NCBI GenBank assembly: GCA_030044235.1
Contig: JASHWD010000038.1
Coordinates: forward strand, 1-9,058
Reading direction: 5' to 3'
Origin: Candidatus Parvarchaeota archaeon
GTDB taxonomy: Archaea > Nanobdellota > Nanobdellia > Parvarchaeales > Parvarchaeaceae
DNA length: 9,058 nt
How positions within the stretch are numbered: the first letter of the stretch is position 1; every line of letters starts with the position of its first letter. Below, one piece after another: positions 1 through 5,839 of this stretch. Position numbers and translations under genes: made by a program. Below the pieces are notes generated by a model. The model was not told the origin of the DNA. It saw only the letters and a list, made by a program, of their open reading frames with translations, and did no database searches.

Positions 1-1
1 T

Positions 2-1558
2 ATAGTTTACGAGACTTTAAGAAAAATCGACAGCGCTTCTGCGGGAAAAATTACATTTACCGGTGTAAATGGAAAAAGATCGATGTGTCTTTTTGAAAAT
101 AATGTAGATCCGTCCCTGTTTATAGAATTCTGCAGAGCCGTTAGGGAACAGAACTTATGCGATTTTTATAAAAATACTTTTTCGAAGTCAAAAGAAGTAA
201 AGCCTAACGCGATAGAAGCGCTTAGTGAGGGATTATCGGATCCGGATTCTATAATGGAAGCCGGAAGGAAATTTCAGGTATGCCCTTATGAAATATCGCT
301 TTTGAATGCAAAGCAATCAGATGTGATAGTCGCGAATTACTCGCATATATTTGACCCGGATACGTCTAAGAGCTTTATAGCAAAAACAGGTCTTGATGCC
401 CAAAATACAGTAATAATAATAGACGAAGCGCACAATTTACACAATAAGATAATAGACATGAACTCGTTTTCGATTTCACTTCGTACTTTAGAAAGAGCTT
501 ACAATGAATCTTTAGCAGAAGGTGAAAATGAACTTGCAGCAAAGATAGACGTCGTTATAGCTTTGATTAGAAAGACTGAAAAAGAGGAAAAGATTGAACT
601 TAATAATATTTTCGTAGAATCGGACTTAGAAAAAGCAGAGTCTGTAGTAAAACAAAATGAAAAAGGCTATAATATACCTGCCTCGTTCACACTCAAGAAA
701 TTCATATCATTTCTTCTAAAGGCAGATGATTCATACGTTCAGTACGCATCAAATGAGAATGGACACGTGAAAGTTAACGTATTTTCGTTGGACCCATCTA
801 TTTACGCAGCTAAGACAATGAATTCATTTGCATCTACGATACTTATAAGCGGTACTTTTAAACCGATGGAAATGTTTGGTAATCTTCTCGGTATACCTGA
901 CGCAAATAGACTCGTTATAGAAGATAAAAATCTGGAATCAAATAGACTTTTAATAAATGAGATAGATTTGACTTCAAAATTTCTTAGCCGGGGCCTGCAG
1001 TTCGAGTTAATCGCCGCAAGGATAGATGACCTGCTAGAAAGTTTCAAACATAATATGATAATATTTTTCCCGTCATATTCATTCATGGAATCGGTCTCAA
1101 GGTTTATACAGAACAAAGAAAGGATAATAAAAGAGGCCCCAAAGATGGAGCGAGAAGAAAAACAGGAGCTAATCTCAGAACTAAGCAAACCGAGCAGATG
1201 TCTGTTTGCTGTTATAGGCGGCAATTTTGCTGAGAGCATAGGAATAAAGAACAATATAATAAGGTTAATAGCAGTTGTCGGCGTGCCTTTTGAGCCCCCA
1301 TCAATAAAATTGAAAGCCCTGCAAAATTATTATCAGAATAAATTCTCAAATGGATTCGAATACGCCCAAGTATTGCCATCTATGATAAAGACTTTACAAG
1401 CCGCAGGTCGCGGGATAAGGTCGTCAAAAGATCGTGTCGTTATATTGCTTATAGATTCTAGATTCGAATCAGAAGCCTTTCGGAAATATCTTCCTTCCGG
1501 CATAAAGACGGTAAATGGAAGTCCAATCAAAATTATAAACGATTCTGGTTTTAACTGA
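2..1558 (+). CDS. xpd: XPD/Rad3-family ATP-dependent DNA helicase with Fe-S cluster, 5' end missing
   Basis: Superfamily 2 DNA helicase of the XPD/Rad3/DinG group, which unwinds DNA 5'-3' in repair. The reading frame is open from base 2, so the 491 residues after the ATG at 83 are only part of it; the Walker A end lies outside the window. Numbered from that ATG, four cysteines (C2, C17, C26, C67) have the arrangement of the XPD 4Fe-4S domain. Next come DVIVANYSHIFDP (80-92), the DEAH box (D114-H117), an arch-like helical insert at about 130-230, the SGTF motif (256-259), motif V-like GGNFAESIGI (379-388) and motif VI Q439-x-x-G-R-x-I-R446, which supplies the arginine finger. The usual E-G-I-D/E of motif V reads E-S-I-G here. 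The 27 codons before the ATG continue the domain and include YETLRKI, so 83 is not the true start. Family assignment is secure; XPD versus another archaeal Rad3 paralogue is less certain. Confidence 0.93.
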   Translation: MVYETLRKIDSASAGKITFTGVNGKRSMCLFENNVDPSLFIEFCRAVREQNLCDFYKNTFSKSKEVKPNAIEALSEGLSDPDSIMEAGRKFQVCPYEISLLNAKQSDVIVANYSHIFDPDTSKSFIAKTGLDAQNTVIIIDEAHNLHNKIIDMNSFSISLRTLERAYNESLAEGENELAAKIDVVIALIRKTEKEEKIELNNIFVESDLEKAESVVKQNEKGYNIPASFTLKKFISFLLKADDSYVQYASNENGHVKVNVFSLDPSIYAAKTMNSFASTILISGTFKPMEMFGNLLGIPDANRLVIEDKNLESNRLLINEIDLTSKFLSRGLQFELIAARIDDLLESFKHNMIIFFPSYSFMESVSRFIQNKERIIKEAPKMEREEKQELISELSKPSRCLFAVIGGNFAESIGIKNNIIRLIAVVGVPFEPPSIKLKALQNYYQNKFSNGFEYAQVLPSMIKTLQAAGRGIRSSKDRVVILLIDSRFESEAFRKYLPSGIKTVNGSPIKIINDSGFN

Positions 1559-1898
1559 TCTCGCTGCCTTCTTTAAGGTCTCTATCAAGAGAAAGCAACG
1601 AAAGATTTTCATTTTCGTCCATCGCCGCTAGCACCATCCCTTCGGAATCTATGCCAAGCATTTTTGCCGGCTTAAGATTGTCTAATATTATTACTTTTTT
1701 GCCGATCAAGTCTTCAGGTTTATAATATTTTCTTATTCCGCTAAGTATAGTCTTTTGTCTAGTTCCTAAAGAAACGGTAAGTTTTAGAAGTTTATTGCTT
1801 TTTTCAAGCGCCTCTGCAGAAATTACTTTGCCAACTCGGATCTTCATTTTTTCGAAGTAACTAATGTCAATTAAGTCATTTTGGCTCTGTTCAGCCAT
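1551..1898 (-). CDS. Stand-alone MetRS beta-like tRNA-binding OB-fold protein
   Basis: A 115-residue protein that is essentially one EMAP-II/Trbp111-type OB-fold tRNA-binding domain. In other organisms this domain is the C-terminal extension of methionyl-tRNA synthetase, or a separate beta subunit as in many archaea. Family hallmarks visible are MKIRVGKV (18-25), KLLKLTVSLG (36-45), ILSGIRKYY (51-59), a GKKV strand (66-69), DNLKPAKMLGIDSEGMVLAA (73-92) and a polar C-terminus. The usual H-P-x-A-D-K-L loop is degenerate (E-K-S-N-K-L at 32-37). It presumably helps the catalytic MetRS, not in this window, to hold tRNA. It lies 6 bases after the preceding - strand gene, so it is probably co-transcribed from the promoter near 2427. 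Its last 8 bases overlap the end of the convergent helicase gene. I see no clear Shine-Dalgarno before the ATG. Confidence 0.88.
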   Translation of the reverse strand: MAEQSQNDLIDISYFEKMKIRVGKVISAEALEKSNKLLKLTVSLGTRQKTILSGIRKYYKPEDLIGKKVIILDNLKPAKMLGIDSEGMVLAAMDENENLSLLSLDRDLKEGSEIS

Positions 1899-1904
1899 AG
1901 AAAA

Positions 1905-2399
1905 TTAATCTTCTACACGGGACAAAGAAGAAGAAATCTCATCTATAGTCCTTCTTAAGTCTCTTATTACCGTTGCGTACCTGTTGAGGTATTCTTCCTG
2001 TTCCTTTACGACTTTTGAGAATTCTTCCAGGTCGCCTTGGGATTCTCCTATTTTGTTTTCGAGCATTTTTATATCATCGAGTATCCTTTTGAAATCACTT
2101 AGCTTAACAAAGGCAAAAGATTTAGTTTCCGTGCCCATTTTCATCATGTCAAGTGCGCTAATTCCTCCACCGGTTTTCATTGGTTCAGGCTGTACATTCG
2201 GTAGATTTATCGGTTCCGGGGTCGGGAGCAAAGGTACCGGGAAAGGAGTAGTTGTGACCATGCTGTCTTGCGCATTTTTAACCTGTGGCATTGCAGGAAC
2301 AGACGGCTGTTGTGTGCCCGTCGGATTCGCGGTTTGTGCGTTTCCACCGTTGTAATAAGGATTTGCAGGAGTTGCGTCTTTCTTTTTTCCAAATAACAT
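1905..2399 (-). CDS. Hypothetical protein: proline-rich N-terminus, coiled-coil C-terminus
   Basis: A 164-residue protein I do not recognise. It has three parts. The N-terminus begins LFGKKK and is basic. Residues about 8-75 are low-complexity, rich in P, N, T and Q and probably disordered. Residues about 90-164 are charged and heptad-like, with repeated L/I spacing (for example FKRILDDIKMLENKIG and YLNRYATVIRDLRRTIDEI), and read as a long coiled coil. There is no signal peptide, membrane segment or cysteine, so it is likely cytoplasmic and possibly a scaffold or oligomerising adaptor; that role is inferred from shape only. The ATG is 22-33 bases downstream of a good TATA element with no ribosome-binding site, which fits a leaderless first gene of a two-gene unit with the MetRS-beta-like gene. 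The + strand reading frame over it is a shadow. Confidence 0.75.
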   Translation of the reverse strand: MLFGKKKDATPANPYYNGGNAQTANPTGTQQPSVPAMPQVKNAQDSMVTTTPFPVPLLPTPEPINLPNVQPEPMKTGGGISALDMMKMGTETKSFAFVKLSDFKRILDDIKMLENKIGESQGDLEEFSKVVKEQEEYLNRYATVIRDLRRTIDEISSSLSRVED

Positions 2400-2420
2400 A
2401 ATAATAATTTAATACGTCAG

Positions 2421-2432
2421 ACTTTTAAATAC
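2421..2432 (-). promoter_or_regulatory. Archaeal TATA box for the - strand two-gene unit
   Basis: Read on the - strand this is GTATTTAAAAGT, centred about 28 bases before the ATG whose first base is at 2399. With the usual TATA-to-start distance of about 25 bases, transcription would begin within a few bases of the ATG, so the first gene would be leaderless or nearly so. No Shine-Dalgarno lies between the two. Confidence 0.6.
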
Positions 2433-2477
2433 TTGCTCTATCCTTGCAAAATATTTTAGTCAATCGACAAAAAGATT

Positions 2478-2486
2478 CTATAAATA
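2478..2486 (+). promoter_or_regulatory. TATA box for the tRNA-Gly gene
   Basis: CTATAAATA is a near-consensus archaeal TATA box, preceded by a purine-rich AAAGA that could serve as BRE. Its centre is about 28 bases before the first base of the tRNA, which places the transcription start a few bases upstream of the mature 5' end. It lies back to back with the - strand promoter about 50 bases away, making this a compact divergent promoter region. Confidence 0.65.
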
Positions 2487-2510
2487 ATAATATGATTTAA
2501 TCTATCAGGT

Positions 2511-2594
2511 GCGCCGATGGTCTAATGGTCGAACAATGGCTTCCCATAGAGATGAGGAAAAGTCATTAATCCGGGTTCGATTCCCGGTCGGCGC
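2511..2594 (+). tRNA. tRNA-Gly (anticodon CCC), interrupted by a 14-nt intron
   Basis: The 7-bp acceptor stem is perfect (2511-2517 with 2588-2594; GCGCCGA/TCGGCGC). The T arm is also perfect (2571-2575/2583-2587, loop TTCGATT). The anticodon stem pairs 2536-2540 with 2562-2566, with one G-U. The anticodon CCC is at 2543-2545. Bases 2547-2560 do not fit and are removed as an intron after position 37; the mature RNA is 70 nt before CCA. CCA is not encoded, and the discriminator base is A (2595), as in archaeal tRNA-Gly. The GCG start and the 4-nt variable loop also match archaeal tRNA-Gly. The D arm is weak: C12 faces A23 and position 21 is C instead of A. The Levitt pair is A15-U48 instead of G15-C48. 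Position 13 is U, inside UCUAA. Confidence 0.93.
2547..2560 (+). other. tRNA intron at position 37/38 (bulge-helix-bulge type)
   Basis: Removing these 14 bases restores a 7-base anticodon loop (TTCCCAA) and a 5-bp anticodon stem. The boundary could shift by one base, because 2546 and 2560 are both A and either choice gives the same mature tRNA. TTCC in the anticodon loop (2541-2544) can pair with GGAA near the intron's 3' end (2556-2559), the central 4-bp helix expected in a bulge-helix-bulge site. This pairing leaves only two bases on the 3' side and no room for a real intron stem, so the motif is relaxed compared with the canonical 3-4-3 form. Confidence 0.82.
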
Positions 2595-2636
2595 AAAGTT
2601 AATAATAGTTAAAACTTATAGGAATCTGTTATAAAG

Positions 2637-3068
2637 ATGGAAGAACCGCAAATAGAAGTTAGATGCATGTTAGAGCTTTTGGCAAAACCAAAAGAAGTGG
2701 CCGTTGACGCCCTTAAGAAGATACTTTCAAACATAGAAGAGGAGGGCAACAAATTAGCCGTTAATGACGTTACTTACAGTGAGCCGCAGAAGGTAGAAGC
2801 GGATTTTTACAGCGTCTTTGCTACATTTAAGATAAAGGCTGAACCGACTCTTCTATTCGGGTTTGTTTTGGATTATGCTCCTTCAAGCATAGAAGTTCTA
2901 AACATTAAGGATCTTAAATTATCGGCTTCCGCTCTACAAGGCATATTGAACGACATGTCCGGAAGACTTAATCAGATGGATCAAAACATAAAAATGTTTT
3001 CTGCACAGAATGTTATACTTGGAAACGAGAATTCTGAGCTCAAAAAGAAATTAGAAGGCAAAAAATAA
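2637..3068 (+). CDS. Conserved-looking archaeal hypothetical protein with C-terminal coiled coil
   Basis: A 143-residue soluble protein. Residues 5-90 look like an alternating beta/alpha domain: strand EVRCMLELL, helix PKEVAVDALKKILSNIEEE, then strands around YSVFATFKIKAE and LLFGFVLDYAPSSIEVL. Residues 93-143 form a helix that ends as a coiled coil (LNDMSGRLNQMDQNIKMF and NSELKKKLEGKK). The F-x-x-D-Y-x-P-S-S-I-E segment reminds me of an uncharacterised protein family in small-genome archaea, from memory and unverified. No function can be given. The gene lies 42 bases after the tRNA. The nearest TATA-like elements (2599-2608 or 2613-2621) are weak, so it may share the tRNA promoter. There is no Shine-Dalgarno before the ATG. 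Confidence 0.8.
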   Translation: MEEPQIEVRCMLELLAKPKEVAVDALKKILSNIEEEGNKLAVNDVTYSEPQKVEADFYSVFATFKIKAEPTLLFGFVLDYAPSSIEVLNIKDLKLSASALQGILNDMSGRLNQMDQNIKMFSAQNVILGNENSELKKKLEGKK

Positions 3069-3075
3069 TACCATA

Positions 3076-3094
3076 TTCACTTTAAAATAGTGAA
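3076..3094 (+). terminator. Small hairpin after the coiled-coil gene, possible terminator
   Basis: TTCACT (3076-3081) and AGTGAA (3089-3094) form a 6-bp stem with a 7-base AT loop, 8 bases after the stop codon. Only a short CTTTT follows at 3101-3105, so it is weak as a terminator. It may simply separate this gene from the S-layer promoter just downstream. Confidence 0.3.
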
Positions 3095-3105
3095 CTGTCG
3101 CTTTT

Positions 3106-3122
3106 CGAAAGCTTTATAAATA
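3106..3122 (+). promoter_or_regulatory. Strong BRE/TATA promoter of the S-layer gene
   Basis: CGAAA (3106-3110), a BRE-like purine element, is followed by GCTTTATAAATA (3111-3122), close to the archaeal consensus. The box centre near 3117 predicts a transcription start around 3141-3145. That would give an untranslated leader of about 45 bases, unlike the other promoters here, which sit directly before their start codons. A strong promoter suits an abundant surface protein. Confidence 0.75.
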
Positions 3123-3140
3123 CAAGAATTGTCCAATAGT

Positions 3141-3160
3141 TAGGCTAAACGCCTATTTAG
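3141..3160 (+). other. Two overlapping, mutually exclusive hairpins at the 5' end of the S-layer mRNA
   Basis: Hairpin A pairs TAGGC (3141-3145) with GCCTA (3151-3155) around TAAAC. Hairpin B pairs CTAAA (3145-3149) with TTTAG (3156-3160) around CGCCTA. They share bases and cannot form together. A contains three G-C pairs and should be the more stable. The predicted transcription start falls at or next to the first base of hairpin A, so it would cap the 5' end of the message. A stabilising role is an inference. Confidence 0.4.
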
Positions 3161-3180
3161 ATAATCCGAGAAATTAAAGT

Positions 3181-3186
3181 GAGGTG
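3181..3186 (+). promoter_or_regulatory. Shine-Dalgarno of the S-layer gene
   Basis: GAGGTG can form six pairs with the archaeal 16S rRNA 3' end. It ends only 2 bases before the ATG at 3189, a tight spacing. A GTG at 3195 (8 bases away) and an ATG at 3204 (17 bases away) are in frame, so the real start could be slightly downstream. All choices leave the signal peptide intact. Confidence 0.6.
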
Positions 3187-3188
3187 TT

Positions 3189-5696
3189 ATGAAAGTGAAA
3201 GTAATGAATAATGTAAAAAAATTAGCAGCTGTAGCTACAGGTGCTTTGTTCTTAGGAGCAACAGTCGGTGCAGCAGCAGTATTCGGTAGTGGTCTTAGTG
3301 CATTACCATTAAACCTTGTACACAATGGTGCAGTAAACGCAGTTGTGGTAGTAGGAGCGAATTCACAGGCAACGGATGTCCTTGGTTCAATAGACATCGC
3401 AAGCGCGCTTACAGCTTCAGCAGCAGCAAGTCACGTAACTAATAACGGAGTTGTAGAGCTAGGAGTATTCGGTCTAGCAACAAATGCTACAAGCCTCGCG
3501 CATACAGGAAGTAGTTCATTTACACCGTGGTCTCCATCGACTGTAGAATTGGTAAAAGTAAACTACCAAGGTGCAGATAAAGAAAATTATTCCGCAGTTG
3601 AGAATGTTACATTCTTAAGTAGCCCGGTATTCAATGGACTTAACGTAGTAGTGCCAGCTAAATCGTTGGAACTTGTTTCGTCAGTAGTTAACAGATCTAA
3701 TTCTAATGCAACCGTTAGAACATGGACGCAAGGACTTGAATACGAAGTAGGAACAACTCTAGAAACATTGGTAGGAGAAAATGCCGCAAATTACACTGTT
3801 GGTGTTGTTACTACAATCACAAACGCTAAAGTACCTAGTACTCTTACAGTAGGCGCCAATACTGTGGCTCTTCAGGGAATAGCAACCGTAGGAACTAACC
3901 CTTCTACATCTTACTATGAACTTGAATATGCAGTTAACGGCGGGGCATCAAATTATACAAACTTAACAGGTATCGTGTCTGCTGGCCCAGTGACAATGGA
4001 CTTTGGTACACATGATTTAGTTTTGACAAATTCGTCAGGTACTTATCTGGCTCATCTTGGTGTATCAAGTGTAAGCACAGTACAGAACTGGAGTTCAATG
4101 AATAAATTTGGACTAGGTGCGTGGAATACAACTACAGCAACTTCTCCCGGTGTAGGTGAACTAGGATTTGTAAATGACGCAAATGAGACATTGGATTACT
4201 CATTTTCAGCAACAAGCAGCTTTTCTTTACCAGCTTCGCTTAAGGACGTTGATCTTGAGCCATTAACTCATACTTGGGTTGGTGGTTTAAATACAACGGT
4301 ACATACCGGTGCAGCAGGCGTCGATACGATAACACTAGCCACTGGGGCAGGTAATTTAGCAGAACCTAGTGTTAGACTTGCAGAAGGCTTGCCTAATGTT
4401 GCATACGGAGTAGACGATGGTGGTGTTCTTAGTGGACGCACCGGTTTAGCGGCTCCAGACTTATTACTTGAGTCTAACCAAACGGAATTCAATTCTAGCG
4501 ACGGTCTATACGTGACCGCTCCATCTGAATATGTATGGCCTACACCAGTTGGCAGCACGCCGGTTGATTGGACTAATAGATCAGGTGTGGTTCAGTTTTT
4601 AAATCAAACTAGTAGTAAAGCTCTGGAAAGATTAGTTTATGAGCTACCTAACGGAGATGACTTTGCACTACAATTTGAGAATACTACCGATGGATGGAAT
4701 GCTAGTACGATACTTTTCTATACCGCAACAACAACAGGTACACCAACCGTTGATACTGTAAACGCAAGTCACCATGTCTATGATGTAGGAGGTTATAACT
4801 TAACCGCTGCAGGAGAAGGCAATGGACTAGTCGGATTCAGTTTAACAGGACCTGTAGCCACAGTTGATGGTTATAGCGTTGTACCTGGATATTCAGGCTT
4901 GTACTCGTCTTCTGGACAGGAATTATCAGTAGCCAATTATTCAAGTACCGACGTATTGGGTACACTTTCATTTAGTGGAAGTGTGCTTACATATACAGAC
5001 CCGCTTGGTGCTACACAGACAGTTACTCTAGTCGAAAATAAGAGTGACTTTGCTACGGCTGTAGCTCTTCCAGCAACAGCAAATACAACTGCAAACACAT
5101 GGGGAGACTTTGTAAAAGATGTAAGCGCTTCGCACGCTACATTCGCAGTCCCAGCACAGAATTATACACTAGCTCTTGGAGGAACATCAGTACTTTCAAC
5201 AACAGCTAACTACACCGCAGGAGACGTACTTACTGCAAGTGCAAGTGAAAGAATAGAAGTTGTCAGTGTTGGTGGATCTTCATTAACAGCATCAGGTCTA
5301 TTCGGTTCGGGAGTATTTCCTCTTGCAGAAGCAGACAGTTCGTTCGTTGGTAGAACAAACTCAGTACCTGTAGTAGTAGTCGGTGGTCCAGCGGTTAACA
5401 GCTTGGCACAGACATTACTTGGTGTATCTGGTCCGGTATATGGAGCTAACTTTACAAAACTTACAAATGTTTCAGCAGGTGAAGCATTAGTACAGTGGTT
5501 CGCAAACGTTTCAGCATTCGGCGGTCAAAATGCACTTTGGGTAGCTGGTTATAATCCTAGCGACACTTTGAATGCAGCAGAGGTCGTTGCAGAAGCTTTA
5601 ATAGGAACTCCAGTTGTTGCTCTTAACGGAACAAAGATGGTACTTAGCACCTCCGCATCCAGTTATACTGGTGTAAGGGTAGTAAGCGAATCTTAA
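3189..5696 (+). CDS. S-layer protein, Methanococcus-type N- and C-terminal domains, heavily sequon-bearing
   Basis: Probable main surface-layer protein, secreted and assembled on the outside of the cell. Residues 1-11 are basic and about 12-32 are hydrophobic and Ala/Gly-rich, a Sec signal. The segment 52-74 (VVVVGANSQATDVLGSIDIA...) matches the S-layer N domain, and the C-terminal part, starting VVVVGGPAVNSL (728-739) and including WVAGYNPSDTLNAAEVV, matches the S-layer C domain. Both therefore flank a long Ser/Thr/Val/Gly/Asn-rich beta region. I count 30 N-x-S/T sequons (x not Pro); the first is N99, so the N domain is free of them. The protein has no cysteine. It has no C-terminal membrane helix or PGF-type sorting motif, so anchoring must be by another partner or through the N domain. 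Length (835) is within the range of such proteins. It is a single-gene unit with its own strong promoter, leader and terminator. A few antisense frames over it are shadows. Confidence 0.88.
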   Translation: MKVKVMNNVKKLAAVATGALFLGATVGAAAVFGSGLSALPLNLVHNGAVNAVVVVGANSQATDVLGSIDIASALTASAAASHVTNNGVVELGVFGLATNATSLAHTGSSSFTPWSPSTVELVKVNYQGADKENYSAVENVTFLSSPVFNGLNVVVPAKSLELVSSVVNRSNSNATVRTWTQGLEYEVGTTLETLVGENAANYTVGVVTTITNAKVPSTLTVGANTVALQGIATVGTNPSTSYYELEYAVNGGASNYTNLTGIVSAGPVTMDFGTHDLVLTNSSGTYLAHLGVSSVSTVQNWSSMNKFGLGAWNTTTATSPGVGELGFVNDANETLDYSFSATSSFSLPASLKDVDLEPLTHTWVGGLNTTVHTGAAGVDTITLATGAGNLAEPSVRLAEGLPNVAYGVDDGGVLSGRTGLAAPDLLLESNQTEFNSSDGLYVTAPSEYVWPTPVGSTPVDWTNRSGVVQFLNQTSSKALERLVYELPNGDDFALQFENTTDGWNASTILFYTATTTGTPTVDTVNASHHVYDVGGYNLTAAGEGNGLVGFSLTGPVATVDGYSVVPGYSGLYSSSGQELSVANYSSTDVLGTLSFSGSVLTYTDPLGATQTVTLVENKSDFATAVALPATANTTANTWGDFVKDVSASHATFAVPAQNYTLALGGTSVLSTTANYTAGDVLTASASERIEVVSVGGSSLTASGLFGSGVFPLAEADSSFVGRTNSVPVVVVGGPAVNSLAQTLLGVSGPVYGANFTKLTNVSAGEALVQWFANVSAFGGQNALWVAGYNPSDTLNAAEVVAEALIGTPVVALNGTKMVLSTSASSYTGVRVVSES

Positions 5697-5717
5697 ACAA
5701 CACAATAAACTGTTTAA

Positions 5718-5756
5718 TGGGCCCTTAAAAAGGCCCAAGTTTGTTTTTTTATTTTT
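5718..5756 (+). terminator. Hairpin plus T-tract terminator of the S-layer gene
   Basis: TGGGCC (5718-5723) pairs perfectly with GGCCCA (5732-5737) around an 8-base loop. A T-rich stretch at 5740-5756 (TTTG, seven T, A, five T) follows. Flanking AAACT (5708-5712) and AGTTT (5738-5742) could extend the structure past a bulge. It lies 21 bases after the stop codon. Archaea usually terminate at T-tracts alone, so the T-run may do most of the work and the stem may protect the 3' end. Confidence 0.75.
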
Positions 5757-5802
5757 AAGTTTAACTCTGTTAGATAAAGCTAATTTAAAGGCGTGTAACT
5801 TC

Positions 5803-5813
5803 TTTTTATAATT
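5803..5813 (+). promoter_or_regulatory. TATA box for the cysteine-rich protein (and probably truD)
   Basis: TTTTTATAATT is centred about 31 bases before the ATG at 5840. The predicted start of transcription lies a few bases upstream of that ATG, a very short leader with no Shine-Dalgarno. The next gene, truD, starts 9 bases after the end of this one and has no convincing promoter, so both probably use this element. Confidence 0.6.
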
Positions 5814-5839
5814 AAATTGCTTCTAATTATTTAGCTTAT

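Noticed and set aside
802..1254. 150-codon open frame on the - strand inside the helicase gene
   Set aside because: Lies antisense to conserved helicase motifs, has no promoter or ribosome site and a serine/isoleucine-rich composition typical of a shadow frame.
1984..2355. 123-codon open frame on the + strand over the proline-rich hypothetical gene
   Set aside because: The - strand frame has the promoter, the operon spacing to the MetRS-beta gene and a sensible coiled-coil protein; this frame is its shadow.
4268..4558. 96-codon - strand frame within the S-layer gene
   Set aside because: Shadow of a long biased-composition gene; no start signals and no recognisable domain.
3400..5300. Tandem repeats within the S-layer gene
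   Set aside because: The protein is low in complexity (S/T/V/G/N), but reading through it I found no regular repeated unit at the DNA or protein level.
5697..5839. Small RNA gene or hidden short gene between the S-layer gene and the cysteine-rich gene
   Set aside because: The space is accounted for by the terminator and the next promoter; no C/D or H/ACA box motif or credible short reading frame was seen.
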